Made by a program: the position numbers and the translations under genes. Below the pieces are notes generated by a model. That model was not told the DNA's origin. It saw only the letters and a program-made list of their open reading frames with translations, and did not search any database. A DNA stretch of 64,000 nt from Cryptomeria japonica (taxonomy: Eukaryota > Streptophyta > Pinopsida > Cupressales > Cupressaceae), in assembly GCF_030272615.1 (NCBI RefSeq), contig NC_081414.1, positions 237,758,233 to 237,822,232 of the forward strand, read 5' to 3'. This document shows, in pieces, positions 33,015 to 45,042 of this stretch; position 1 is the first letter of the stretch, and every line of letters begins with the position of its first letter.

Positions 33015-34725
33015 ACATCCGATCATGATGTTTCTGTTTTTTAATTTCTCCCCCGTCTCTCCATTGGGATGGGCTTAGCTCGCCATTGGAATGGGCCGTG
33101 CAATGGTTGTCTCACAAGCTTTTTTACTGTAAATTTTCGGGTCTTGCACAGATATGTTTTAGATTCCATTAAAAATTTTCATCTAGTGTAATGATCTGAA
33201 CATGATACATATTTGTAGTTGTAGAATGTTAAAAGGTTCTTATTTCCAAGCCTGTTTAATTGTTGTTTTTTGTTTCTAAAGGCAGCGCATGCATCACTTG
33301 ACTCTTCATAAGGTGCATCAGTTTTTTCTTTGTCTTAAGAGTATGTCCCAGTCTGATTAATTGGCAAATGACCTTTAATGCATTATTTGCGATTGCGAAG
33401 GATTTGTTAATGGTTTGCATTATTTGCAATTTTGTTTTACCCTGCAATTTTTCTTTGAAGTACTAGATGTAAGAGTAATTAATTTAGTAAATTTTCTAGA
33501 AATACTTTGCACTGCTAAAAGCTAAATATAGAAGAAATTAGCAAATTTGGCAAAAAAAAATTCGCTGAAGGCAATCGCCAATACATCTTATGCTAGATAA
33601 AGATGTTAATGGCATACCACAATAAAGATCGTAGAAACCTTCACTTGCATGGCGTACTTGTATACCTTCAGTGTCCAATATGTTCACTAGGTCCAACAGA
33701 AGTATAAGAAAGTTGATGGTAATGCCATGAAATTTGTCATGTTTGATTACAGTTTGGTGAGTGGTCACTAGGTTTGCAGCTGCTCTTTGCCTCTTAAATA
33801 TTTTGCAGATGGCTGCCGTGGTTCATTAATTCTAAAATGGAGCTGCTTCATCAATTGGGTGGCTGATGCGATTCCTTAATTCCATGCCGGGCATTCTTAG
33901 GTGGGATGGAAGATCATCATTTGGTTGGCTGATGTGGTGTAACAATATATTAGATCTTATTCACACAAGTTCTAGAAGCTTCCAAGCAGTTGAGAGATTG
34001 TGAAAGCAGACCTATATAAAAATAATCATAACCATTTGAGAACATCTTTTGACAATTGAAGAGCTACCTTCTCTAAACAGGATCTTTAGTTGGCTGCATA
34101 TTGATTCGCTTGGATCTGAGGGACCAAGCATTAAAGCATTTGTGGCATGGGTGATCTAAGACGGCTGAGAAGTGGTAGTAAGTGTCGTGGGCCTAAGATG
34201 CTGTAACTGCAATCTGTTTCCAGATCTGTTTTCGAGTCCAATGGAGTTTAGGAACTTGCTGCCATTTCCTGTTTGGATGTGACAATAGTGAGATTGCATG
34301 TTATATTGAGGCTGAACCTCATTTGCTTTGTATTTGAAGCTTAAAATTTGATAAAACACTGTTCACTTCTCACTTTCTGAGTTTCTTATTTTTAAGCTTT
34401 TATTGTGCAACTGTGTTCTATGGTATCTGGAGTCCGTTGGATTTAACTGAACCATACCAGGTATTGTGCCAAGTGCTATCAAAGCTTACTGAAGTATCTT
34501 GGAGTTTGAAGAATGGTCTAGAGGCAGAGGAAGAGGAGTACCTTTTTGGGGGAGGAAAAATGCCCCATGAATGTTAAGAGACAGTTATTGGAAATCATCA
34601 AAAGCAGTGACTCCACCTCTCATTGGTGGCTAGGACTCCCATCTAGTGTCGTTTGTCTTCTATAAATTTGACCTGGTTGTATTTTACATAATTTGCAATT
34701 CTGTGCATATATCTAAGATAACAAC
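33015..34725. other. No gene recognised
   Basis: Only short frames on both strands, none with recognisable domains. GGCTGATG(C/T)G words at about 33860-33940 are the only repeated text noticed. Confidence 0.45.
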
Positions 34726-34968
34726 ATGCAATCCCGTGATTTTGCTCTATTGCAAACAATCTTGCAGTGTGATCTCCACAATTTTGCTTTCGAGGAGATC
34801 AAGAAAGTAATAGTCAACACTCCAATTCTTATAAGTCCAGGTCGTTCTACATCTTACTCATTTGCTGGGGTTTTGATAAAAAAAGGGGATGGCGATGAGA
34901 GACTAGCAGCGGCTTTTATGTGTTTGCTCCTTAGAAATGCTGAAACTGGATACTTTATGATAGACTAG
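34726..34968 (+). pseudogene. Ty3/gypsy reverse transcriptase-RNase H junction fragment
   Basis: The 80-codon frame contains FEEIKKVIVNTPILISPG, then FAGVLIKKGDGDERLAAAFM and LRNAETGYFMID. This follows the family order of the RT connection segment, the start of RNase H (usually a longer stretch with a catalytic aspartate before AGVL) and the R(D/N)AE-Y block. About ten to fifteen residues between the PG and FAGVL blocks are missing, so it is internally deleted. Upstream RT motifs were not found. Confidence 0.7.
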
Positions 34969-35429
34969 TAGACTTTTTTTTCATAAAATATATGAAGAAT
35001 TTCTTTTATGTAGTCTATAAACTCAATTGTGAAAGTTATGTTGATGTAGAATGAATTGAATGTAAGGTAAATAGATGATTGCTTAGCCAGAATTCAGTAT
35101 ATAAATACTGTTAAGGAATTGAATCAATGTTCAAACTATTGTTGAACTTGATACTAAATATACTTTGCTAGCAATATGCTATGGAGGAGATTACTTATGC
35201 CAAGTAGTACAGGGATTTGGTGTATTCCCTTCCAGAAAACAGATGCCCCAATAGTCTTAATTTTACCTAAAGAGGGCTTTGTGCCTAAAAAATTGCCAAC
35301 TTCTTGATAACATTAAACTCTCTATAGAAGAAATCACAAAAGTATCTACCTCGAGTCTCATAATAAGAAGTTGCCAAAGCCCTCAGGGATTTTTAAGCAA
35401 CTTCATAATCTATTAAATCTTGAGAGTTA

Positions 35430-35890
35430 GTTTCTAGTTGTCATGCATTTTCAAAGATGCCTATCTGCATGTAAGATATTGTTATGTTTGTCAAATCTGT
35501 GTCCATAAAGAGAGAAATTCCTTTGTCGCTGTAACTAGTAATTGAAGTCCAACCTCATGCATTGTGGGGATTCGTCTTCATTGGTGCAATCAATTTGACG
35601 TCTTCAACTAGCCACAAGTTCATTTTGATAGCAATAGATTATTGTACATATTGGACCAAAAGCTCAAGCATTTAGGAATTGCACTGGAGTTGCACCATAG
35701 AGATGGTGATGGTGATGGTGATTGATTTTGAAAGAACAAGTAGAAACTAAGTTTGGAATACCCATAGTTTGGGATGTGATTACAACTCTTTTTTTTTTCA
35801 TCACAATTTATTGAAAAAACTCGTGAGGCAAAGTGGTTTTGAAATTTTCTTTCAATTTCTATCTTCAAGAAAATGAAGTAGTTGAATCCT
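35430..35890 (+). pseudogene. Ty3/gypsy integrase fragment
   Basis: A cysteine pair in YCYVCQICVHKE (about 35483-35518) resembles the end of the HHCC zinc-binding domain. After a frame change the core begins HALWGFVFIGAINLTSSTSH (35558-35617), continues KFILIAIDYCTYWTK to about 35662 and stops at a TAG near 35672. The first catalytic aspartate of the family (GLDFIGP) is replaced by V. Later blocks (ETKFGIP, about 35745) are weaker. It lies downstream of the RNase H fragment in the same sense, so both come from one decayed element whose LTRs are not visible. Confidence 0.7.
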
Positions 35891-36440
35891 CTAGTAAAAC
35901 TTGGTAAAATAAAAATCCCATCCCTAAATGTGATTGAATATAAATCAAGGCTTTCATAGAAACAACTTCTTACTACCTAGTTTGTAGGAAGAAATTGTCT
36001 TTCTAATAAACCTTAAGATGTCCACCCTACAATTTATGAAAGTTTATATAAGGACTAATGCTAAGATTGAAATTAGAGACAACAACCTACAACATATTAT
36101 AAACATCAGGGGCAGCAAAAATGTGGTTTATTAAAATTGTGAATGTAAAAGCTTTTCAAAATTATGATTTGGTGTTACTTCAGGATTAAGCATATTCCTT
36201 TCACAGTTTGAGATAAAATAAATAATAATACTTTTAGGTCATAGTTTAACTCGAAAATTGAAATGAATAGGCAATTTTTTCAAACATTATTTTAATGCCT
36301 ACTAGTGTTTTGGAATTTTTCTTTGTAAGCTTTGATTTGACATCATTTTTGGTGTGTTAGATTTTTGTTCTTGTGGTTTTATTCTTGGTATTCATCTCTT
36401 GATATTAAGTACATTTTGATTTTATTCAAGTGTCCTCCGA

Positions 36441-36558
36441 ATGAGTTTGGATTGATCATGCCAAGTTGCGATCGAGGATGACAAGGACAGGTTTAATGAA
36501 TGAGTTTGGATTGATCATGCCAAGTTGCGATCGAGGATGACAAGGACAGGTTTAATGA
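36441..36558. repeat. Perfect 59-bp tandem duplication
   Basis: ATGAGTTTGGATTGATCATG begins at 36441 and again at 36500, and the two copies look identical. It must be very young, or an assembly or replication slip product. Confidence 0.95.
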
Positions 36559-37562
36559 AACTTCTTGACAGAGTTTAATATGTTGTGAACGGAATTGGTT
36601 ATGCAGTCATATATTTAGAAATTTATATAAGGGACACACATCTTTCAATGCACATCTTTATGACTGGATAGCCATGTCTTGTGAACTATCTCGTAGTTTA
36701 TTTTTGGAAAGCACATGCAAAGGTCAATAGTATGGACACACTCAGGCTTGGAATTTGATGGTCACTTTTGCTTATCATATGAATTTTTTATGACGGTTTA
36801 GCCATTCTAATTCCTTTCATTTTACATTTTAAGAAAAATAGTGTCTCAAATTTTTTTTTAATTTGTGAATAGTTTAATATAAATTATGTTATATTTAAAC
36901 ATTTTTATCAATTTAATCAATAATACATATCAAATATGAAAAATATTTTTTATTTTTAATAAATCAATGTGCAAATAATTTTCTTATTAATTTAAAGTAT
37001 ATTATTATATATATTTGAAATTAATTAATTATTTTTAATAGAGATTATAATTTTTAAAATGCTACTAATAAGTAAAACATATAATAATCTAAAATGAAAG
37101 AAAGAAACTATTTTATATTATTAATTTGAAATTGGAGACATATTTTTGAAGCACTTAAACAAAAACAAATATATTAACTATATATAAGATATTATTTTGC
37201 AATGAGATATTGAATAAAAACAACAAAAGAGAAGTTGTGCAAAAAGAAGAAAAATAGGTTGCGGAAACAAAAATTGCAAATGCAAGATAGAGAAGGGTTG
37301 GATAAAATAAGTGAAGGAAATGTGATAATTAAAGAGGGCTGCCCACTTGCATAAAAAAAATACTTACCAAATAAATACCTAATAAATACCTTAAGCTTCA
37401 CATATACTTACAAAATAAATACTAAAGCTATAGTACAATAAATATTTAAGCTTCACAGATTGAAGCTACAAATTGTGGTTTCTTGAAAAAAAATAAAAAT
37501 CCAATTTTATTGAGAAATAAAAGTAATTAAACTTACAAAATAAATACCTTAAGCTTCACAGA
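36559..37562. other. AT-rich, no gene recognised
   Basis: The last 200 bases contain AAATAAATACCTTAAGCTTCACA repeats (near 37370, 37470 and 37540; one word truncated) that abut the LINE. No coding signal. Confidence 0.5.
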
Positions 37563-37823
37563 TTGAAGTTAATAGTGAAAAGGTCGGTGTTGCAGGGTGG
37601 GGCGTGGATTAGGCGGTGTTGTGTGCCAGAGGAGGTGGCTCAGGGGTGGCAGGGGTTATTGCTCCCTGGTTTCGCTTTTTTTGTTATGTTGCGTTTTTTT
37701 GCTATGGTTGGTGGTGTCGGCGTGGTAGGTAGGGTTTGTGTTTGGGAGGTGAGTGGGGTGGGTGTTTTCAAGAAGAGCGCTTTCTTTCCCTTATCCGCTT
37801 AGGGTGTGGGTTTTTGATTAAGC

Positions 37824-39261
37824 TTGATGGTTGGTTCGCGAGAAGTGGCTTCAGAGGCTTCTCCTAGCTTGGATTTTCGAGTAGCTTTGGCCTCGCATTC
37901 TCTGAATCATGGTGTTAAAACCTTTGATAATAATCTATTTGCTCCTAACTCGGGGGTTGCTGGTGTTGGTGTGTCATATGGATCTCGAATTTCAAAGTTT
38001 AACGACTATCTTGAGAGATGCAAAGAGGCCGAAACTAGTAATTCTGCCTGAGATGATTGCGGAGGATGTTGAATATTTTTCAAAGCATTCGTTTTATTGC
38101 AAATTTTTGGGGATGAAGGTTTCTCTATAGTTTTTGGAGAACTGGGCTCAGAGGATTTGGGCGCCTGAAGGGGAAATGAAGATTATGATGTTGGCAAACA
38201 ACTACTTCATGGTTACATTCAATTGCATGGAAGATCACAATAGGGTCTTTGAAGGAGGCCCGTATTTTTATAACTAGGTGGGGTTGTTCATCAAACCTTG
38301 ACATGTGATATTTAACCATTCAAAGGATCTCCCGAATAGGGTCCCAGTGTGGGTTCGATTACCTCGTTTTTTGGTGGAATGTTGTTGGGAGGATGTGTTG
38401 CGGATGCTTGCTTCATTGCTTGGAAAGTCGGTTGGATCTTCAACGCAAACCTTGGGGAGAAAGGTAATGACTTTCGCTCGTATGTGTGTTGAAATTGATC
38501 TTAGTAAGCCTTTGCCAGATGCTATAGATATGTGTGTGAGCTCTTATTCTTAGGTCTAGCAGTTAGATTATGAGACTTTACCATTTCGGTGTCCTCTATG
38601 TCACGAGTATGGTCATTTGCAGTGCAAGTGCCCTAGGTCTAAACTGGCTGTGCATCAACCTCAACAACCTTCCCCTAACCTAGATGAGGCTGATAAAAGA
38701 AAAGCTTCTATGTTTGATGAGGTTGTGGGTGTTGATGGTTTTGTCCTAGTTAAGACAAAGAACAAGAATTGGGGTCAAAAGAGGTCTTTGTAGGAGAGCC
38801 AAAAGGAGGATACCTTTAACAGATTTGAAGACTTAGATGATCTTAGCCAGCATGAGGTGAATCTGAGGTTGTTTCCTTTGGATCAAAGTGCAACAAAGTT
38901 GGTTCCTGATAGTGTGAACTGGGATACCACCCAGGTTCAACAGGTGGTTGGGAGTCAACAAATGGAGATGGATCAACAAGTAGTGGCTCAGTTGGGACCT
39001 GTCTCTGGTGTTGAAGTGAAGTTGGTTGGTGGGGATGTTTCTCCTGCAGCACATAAATTGGAATCTGTTGGGGTCAAAAGTAATAAGATCTCTTTACATC
39101 TGGGTCTTCTTCAGAAAGACATTAAAAAAGGAGCAACAGAGAAGATTTCGAAGGTTGGCAAAAAGAAGGACTTGGATAAGATCAAATTGATGGGGGAGAA
39201 TGTGGTTGAGTCAGGGTCAGTAAAGACTCTGGATTCTCATTTTTCTAATCCCCCGAAATGA
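37824..39261 (+). pseudogene. LINE ORF1 (DUF4283-like, zinc knuckle)
   Basis: ORF1 encodes the RNA-binding protein of the LINE ribonucleoprotein. The N-terminus starts MMVGSREVASEA at 37824 and shifts frame near 38040. The DUF4283-like part follows: FYCKFLGMKV, MKIMMLANNYFMVTF, RVFEGGPYFYN, NRVPVWVRLP. The knuckle CPLCHEYGHLQCKC (C-x2-C-x4-H-x4-C) lies at about 38590-38632, followed by a K/Q/D-rich tail to the TGA at 39259-39261. In-frame stops at about 38128, 38275, 38299, 38552 and 38791 include several at positions where the family has tryptophan (TGG to TAG or TGA). Its TGA overlaps the ORF2 ATG as ATGA. Confidence 0.85.
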
Positions 39262-40158
39262 TTGTGCTATCATGGAATGTGAGGGGCTTGAACAATGGCC
39301 CTAGACAAAAAGTTTTTCGGGAGTTGATAAGAAGTCATTCTCTTGATGTCCTTTTCTTGCAGGAAACTAAATTATCTGTGGAAAGTATGTTGGGTCTGGT
39401 TGGGTCTAGTGCCAAAGCTATGGAGGAGGGGCAAATGTCAGTGTATTGGGGCATTTGACTCCTCTGGAGGGGTGGCCTATCTTTGGAACCCCTTGAGGAT
39501 TTGTCCTATATGGTGGGTTGCTTCCAGATCTTCTTTATTCGGGGTTGCCTCTAGTCTTGAGATCAGAGAATATATCTTGTTTATTGACATTTATGCCTCC
39601 ACTGATCTTCAGGGTAAGCAAAATTTGTGGTCTCATATTTCTTTTATGCGTGGGTTGTTTCCTTTTCACCTATGGATTATGGTGGGTGATTTCAATGCCA
39701 TCTTAGAGTTGAGTGAGAAGAAAGGTGGTGTTATGCGGTTGGAACCTTCTTCCTTCCTTCTTCAAGATATTATATCAAACTTGAATCTTGTTGACATCAA
39801 GCTCGATAATGGTATGTTCACTTAGAACAACAGGAGGGTAGGGGAGTATTGGATTGCGGAGAGGCTGGATCGCTTTCTGGTTTCTAGTTTTTGGGTTGGT
39901 GGGGGGTGGTCCACATGCTCTGAGATTTTAGATTGGAGAGGTTTGGACCACTGGCCCATCAAATTGGTGTCTTCTTCTGCTCGGGTCACTTGTATTCCTT
40001 CTTTCAAATTCCATCTTATGTGGTTACGTGATCCTTCTTTGCATGATCATGTTGCAAAGTGGTGGAGGAAAGGGAGGCCAACATTTGGCACTGCTCTGTA
40101 CACTTTTGTCAAGCAACTGCAATTTGTTAAGTTTCAGTTTAAACGATGGAATCATCAA
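39258..40158 (+). pseudogene. LINE ORF2, endonuclease domain
   Basis: This is the apurinic-like endonuclease that nicks target DNA. MIVLSWNVRGLNN (39258) carries the N of the active site, FLQETK (about 39352-39369) the E, IMVGDFNAI (about 39676-39702) the D/N pair and LDHWPI (39942-39959) the terminal DH. A frameshift near 39440-39455 and a TAG at 39823 in place of a tryptophan (FT-x-NN block) break it. The domain ends at FKRWNHQ, where the solo LTR is inserted, and continues at 41665 in the same frame. Confidence 0.88.
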
Positions 40159-41659
40159 TGATGCTCTGCAAAATGGAGGATTGTTAGAAAAACCTGTTTG
40201 ATTGCTATACACACAAAGAGAAGCACAAGAAACAAATGTTAGTCATAAGTGTTAGCAAATCAAAGGTTAAACACTATCTTAAGCAAGCATATCAAGAAAG
40301 ACACTACACAACAAATAAAAATCTTAATGAATCTAAGAAATGCGACTAAACATCTCCAAATGATCTCTACCATGTTGGTAGCTTCTCCTTCCTTGTTCCT
40401 CTCCTCTCCAAGTTCCAAATGAGTGTAGCTCTCAGCAGTTTTTTGCACTATGGATGCCTTATGGAGGTTCAAGATTGAAAATGATTAACTATGCGAATCC
40501 CAATGTAAAACAAAAGCTAAAATGAGAGATTATCTAATTAGCTAATATTAATTTTAAGCCAAAAGAGTGAATGTAAATGGTTATACTAAAATGCTCTCTC
40601 TAAAATTGACTATAAGTTAAATGCATGCAAGTTTTCAAGATCTAGATTATGAAGAAATGAGCTCTATTTATAGGTAAAATGGAGCAATGGATGGTTGAGA
40701 TTGAGTAATCTCAACAAGGGTCAGGATTGAATGGTTTAAGATCCATGTGAGGGATTTCGACCCAATCCCAGGATGACAAGTGTCAGCATGAGATGGGTTG
40801 AGAGGAGAGGGAAGAAGCATTAAATGCTTGACATGGCCTGAGGGTTAACCTGGGAGGTAGGGTTAATGTTGAGCTGAGTGAATAAATTCATTATCCAAAG
40901 AATAATGCTTTTATCCAATGGATAAACTCTTGTGTTAAAGTTAGTAAGGATAACTATGGTCAAAACAATAAATGCTTGAGGAGACACATGGGTTACATGA
41001 GGGTTGAGTTAGGGGTCAAAGTCCCTAACCATGGGTGCAAGTGGTTTTAACCATAAATGGTTATGTAAGAGCCATTAATGGTCATGTAAGAGCCATTAGT
41101 GTTTTGGAAGACTTTAGAGGTTAACTTGTTGGACACATAAATCATTAAATGCTTTTCAAAAGCTTTGGAGTCTTTGAGAAGTGACTCCAAGTTGCTTAGG
41201 AATGTGACAACAATTAGGGGATGGGTTAGGCTAATTTAGGAATGGTTAGGTTAGAAGAGTCTAGAAGGGGATTTAGGATTGCAAGTGGGTTTGGTAGGTG
41301 AGAGAAAATAAGATTTTTATTAAAATAAAATTCATTTATTTCAACAAATAGGTGCAACTTGCATTTTTAGGAGAATGCAAGTGCGGGGGATTTAATGATT
41401 TAAATAAATTGGTTATTTAATTTATTTAAAAGAGGAAATCAGGTTAAAATGAAATAAATAAGATTTATTCATTTAATTGATTGTGAATTTAGTTTAATGA
41501 ATGAATTAAAATAAATTGAATAATTTATTTAATTAATAGGAGAATGTTTGAGGATGAATTAATTAAATGTTAATTTAATTAACTAATGGCTAGTGGGGTT
41601 TTAATCAAATAAATATCAAATATTCATTTAATTAAACTGGACAAATTTATGTGACTACA
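40159..41659 (-). mobile_element. Solo LTR of a gypsy-like element, about 1.5 kb
   Basis: On the minus strand it reads TGTAGTCACATAAATTTGTC at its start and ...CAGAGCATCA at its end (TG...CA), flanked by ATCAA (40154-40158) and GTCAA (41660-41664), a 5-bp duplication with one mismatch. Excision with one duplication restores the LINE frame NHQYFGNIFLAKK. No internal retrotransposon genes remain. The start resembles that of the 9.6-29.4 kb LTRs (TGTAGACACCTAAAAATGTC), which suggests a related family, but the bodies differ. Confidence 0.8.
40664..40673 (-). promoter_or_regulatory. TATA box in solo LTR
   Basis: CTATAAATAG on the minus strand, about 990 bases into the LTR, a U3-like distance. Confidence 0.55.
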
Positions 41660-41664
41660 GTCAA

Positions 41665-43650
41665 TATTTCGGTAATATTTTTCTTGCTAAGAAAGCTACT
41701 CAATTAGAGTTGAATGACATTACCAGAGAAATAAGAGAGCATGGATTGTCAAAAGCCTTGCTTAGGGAGGAAGATAGGGCAATCAAGGATTTAGAGGAGT
41801 GGGATCTTAGGGAGGAAATCTATTGGAAACAGAGAGCTCGTATTGATTGGCTTCAAGCAGGGGATAAGAATACTGCGTTTTTCTTCAATTCAGTGAAAGT
41901 AAAGACATGACAACTCCATCCTTGTTCTGGTTAATGATAGAGGTGAGCAGTGTTTATCCTTGCAGGAGATTTCTAGGGAGTCTATGCAGTATTTCCGATC
42001 CTTTTTTAGTGAGGATTCTCACGGGAAATCTGAAGAGGAGAATCATGTTCTTGCTTGTATTCCTTCTCTAGTTACGAAGGAGATGAATGAGCAACTTACG
42101 GGTCCTATTTCGTTGGAAGAACTTGAGAGGATTGTTTTCCACATGAAGAAGGGGAAAGCTTCTGGACCACATGGGTTTTCGATTGAAATCTATCAAGATT
42201 TCTGGGATATTATCAAATTGGACTTATTGGAGGGCTTCGGGCTTTAAATGTGACTTTCATTGCGCCCATCCCCAAGTGTGATGGGGCTGACCGGTTAGGC
42301 CAATTTCGTCCTATTTCTCTCTGTAATGTGATTTAGAAGATCATTTTTAAGTTGATAGTGGAAAGGTTGAAGAATTGCCTTGGGGGTGTCATTTTTGGGT
42401 AGCAGAGTGGGTTTGTGGAGGGTTGTCAAATCTTGGATGGTGTGGTCATTGCTACTGAGACCATTCATTCTATAGCAACCTCCAAGGAAATAACTATGTT
42501 TATCAAGCTGGATATGGCAAAGGCTTATGATAGAGTCTGTTGGTCCTTTCTCCAGAAGATTCTTAAGGCTTTTGGTTTTGTTGATGAATAGATCCAATGG
42601 GTAATGAGTTGTGTTTCGTCTACCTCATTCTCTGTGCTAATTAATGGAGATCATATCGAGTTGTTTGGTACGTCTAGGGATCTTCATTAGGGGGACCCTC
42701 TTTCCATGTACTTATTCATTCTTTTGGCTGAGGGTCTGGAGAGGTTGATTAAGTATAATGTGGGTCTGGGTATTATTCATGGTTGGAGTTGGGGTAATGA
42801 CATACCTCCTTAGTCCCATTTGTAGTTTGTGGATGATACGACCTTGATGGGACTAGCTTGGATTAGAGAAGCTATAAATTTGCGTAAAGTCTTGGATGTC
42901 TATCTTGCTGCTTCTGGCCAGTTGATCAATGATGATAAATCTTCCATTCTCTTCTTCAACACACTTGGAACTATTCAAATGAGGATTGCTCATATCTTGA
43001 GGTTCCAGGTCAGTTCTCTTCCCTTGACTTACTTGGGTATTCCTATCTCTGCTGGTAATCCTCTCACGGACTCTTGGCAAGGTATTCTGGAAAAATTTCA
43101 AATGAAGGTTGAACATTGGACACACAGATGGTTATCCTTTGCTGGGAGGGTTCAACTGATCTAGTTGGTGGTTGAGGCGCTTCCGATTTATAGGTGTATG
43201 CTCCATGTGGCCCCAAAGTAGTTTGTGAAGGGATTGGATTCTTTGGTAAGACAATTCTTATGGGTAGGCAACCTATCCTCCTATAAATGGAGTCTTGTCA
43301 AATGGGATTTGGTGTGTAGCTCAAAACAGTCGGGTGGGCTTGGCTTAAGGTAGTCTACTTTATTTGGGGAGACTTTGGCGGAAAAATTGTGCTGGAGGTG
43401 GTGTGTTGAACATGATCGAGGCTGGGCTAGGATTTTGTCTTACAAGTATATGCAGAGGATCGCGAAGGAGGAAATCCGAAGATATCCCCTTGTGGGAAAA
43501 GACTCTACGATTTGGATTACTCTCAAGAAAGGGGCTACACTAATAAAATGAGGACTTTTTTGGATCTGTAAGAGGGGGAAGAGGTTCTTTTTTGGTTTGA
43601 TTCTTAGGATGGCTACCCCCCATTATTGATCAGTTTCCTAACTTAGGAAT
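41665..43650 (+). pseudogene. LINE ORF2, reverse transcriptase domain
   Basis: From TATTTCGG the protein resumes as YFGNIFLAKKATQLEL and IDWLQAGDKNTAFFF (about 41846-41890). After a frameshift near 41905 come LVTKEMNEQLTGPIS, GKASGPHGFSIEIYQDFW, FRPISLCNVI (42305-42334), TMFIKLDMAKAYDRVCW (about 42494-42544), a GDPLS block (42692-42706) and the intact catalytic FVDDTTL (42826-42846). The thumb region has SLPLTYLGIPIS. Stops at about 42334, 42400, 42589, 42688, 42814, 42826 and 43163 are mostly TAG. Active-site aspartates are present but the frame is dead. Confidence 0.88.
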
Positions 43651-44529
43651 TCTTTGCTAGAGGTTCTTGGAGGCAGGGTGGTCTAGAGTGAGCGACTTTA
43701 AGTCTGTTTATAAGTGTGGGCAATTGGAGATGGTGTGATGGAAGATTCATAATGAATAGTCGATTGTTGATATGGATGAAGACTATGCTGAGCTGCATGG
43801 CATTTTGGTGAGTAGACATTGTATTTCCCTTATGGATAGGGATAGACTTGCTTGGTCCCAGAATCCTCAGGGTGTTTTTACTGTTGCCAACGGGTACTAG
43901 TAGTTGTTGTCCCATAGATTGGAGGGGGGGGTAGGTGCACTGGTAGAAATATGTTTGGAACAATTTCTCTTGGATGAAGTGTAACTGTTTTGCTTGGCCT
44001 TTGGCTTTGAATAGATGTCTAACCTGGGACAATATTCGCAAGCGTGGGTTCCATGGGCCTTCCATCTGTGTTTTGTGTGGTAATGGGGAGTTGGATTCCT
44101 CACACATATTCTTTAGATGCCCTTTCTCACTACTGATATGACATTATTGGTGGGGGGTGTGGAAGCACCCTTGTGTTCATACAGATTCTTTGGTGGAGTT
44201 TTGGAGCAATTTGGGCAGACCTCCTATTTTGTCCTCTTTTCTTCAGATTGTATGGCACATTGTGCCCATTTTCATACTTTGGCAGATCTGGCTAGAGAGG
44301 AATAGGAGGATCTTTAGGGAAGTCAAACTGTTAGTTCAACAAGTGTGGAATAGAATAATTGGAATGATCTGGGAGATGGTGGAAGCTAAATGTCAGGTGA
44401 TTTTTCCTCTGGATAGAGGAGAGGTTGATATTGTGAGTAGGTTGGGTTTGCAGGAGATGTTTCATGTCTCATCTTGTGTCAGGAGAGGTAGACGTGCTAT
44501 GAAGAAGGTTCATAGGGTGGGAAGGTGGT
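43651..44529 (+). pseudogene. LINE ORF2, C-terminal zinc-binding region
   Basis: This is the linker between reverse transcriptase and RNase H. The text around 43965-44110 reads WMKCNCFAWPLALNRCLTWDN and CVLCGNGELDSSHIFFRCPF, the conserved reverse-transcriptase-associated zinc-binding pattern (C-x2-C, H, C). LEFWSNLGRPPIL and IWLERNRRIFRE follow. Frameshifts near 43540 and 44110 interrupt it. Confidence 0.75.
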
Positions 44530-45042
44530 TGCCCCCTCAGGATGAGTCCATCAAGATTAACACCGATGAATCCTCTAGGGGTAATTCGGGTGCTGCTGGG
44601 ATTGGTGGTGTTGGTAGGGATCATATGGGGGATGTTGTTTTCTTCTTTTCAGTGCATAAAAGGCATCAGTCTAATAATTTTATGGAGGGATTAGCAATTT
44701 TCTATGCCTTGGAGCATGCTTTTGAGTTGGGGTGGCGTAAGGTTATTTGCGAATCGAATTCACAGATTATTGTTAATCTATTGATTGAGCAGAAGGTGAG
44801 TGCGATTAATTGACAGTTGGAAGGGATTGTTCACTAGATTTTGCAAATTAGTGCTATGATGGAGAAGGTGTCTTTCATCCACATTCCTCATGAATGGAAT
44901 AGAGCAGCTGATTGTTTGGCTAAGTGGGCCTCAGAACATGGTGATGATTGGAAAGTTGAGGGTTGGAAGCATCTTTCCCCGGATTACTGTCAGGACTTGC
45001 ATAAGATCTTTGCTAAGGATATGGATAGTTGTGAAGCTAGTT
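44530..45042 (+). pseudogene. LINE ORF2, RNase H domain
   Basis: A plant-type RNase H. INTDESSRGNSGAAGIGG (about 44555-44610) carries the first aspartate, MEGLAIFYALEHA (44682-44720) the glutamate, VICESNSQIIV (about 44743-44775) has N where the family has its second aspartate, and WNRAADCLAKWAS (about 44896-44934) covers the last conserved block. Two stops at about 44811 and 44836 break the frame. The D-to-N change would abolish activity even without the stops. Confidence 0.85.

Noticed and set aside
37563-37563. Target-site duplication for the 37.5-45.1 kb LINE
   Set aside because: The sequence after the poly-A tail (GCTAGCAATGAAAA) has no convincing match near the 5' boundary.
43643-44107. 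154-codon minus-strand frame
   Set aside because: It is a shadow of the LINE zinc-binding region on the plus strand.
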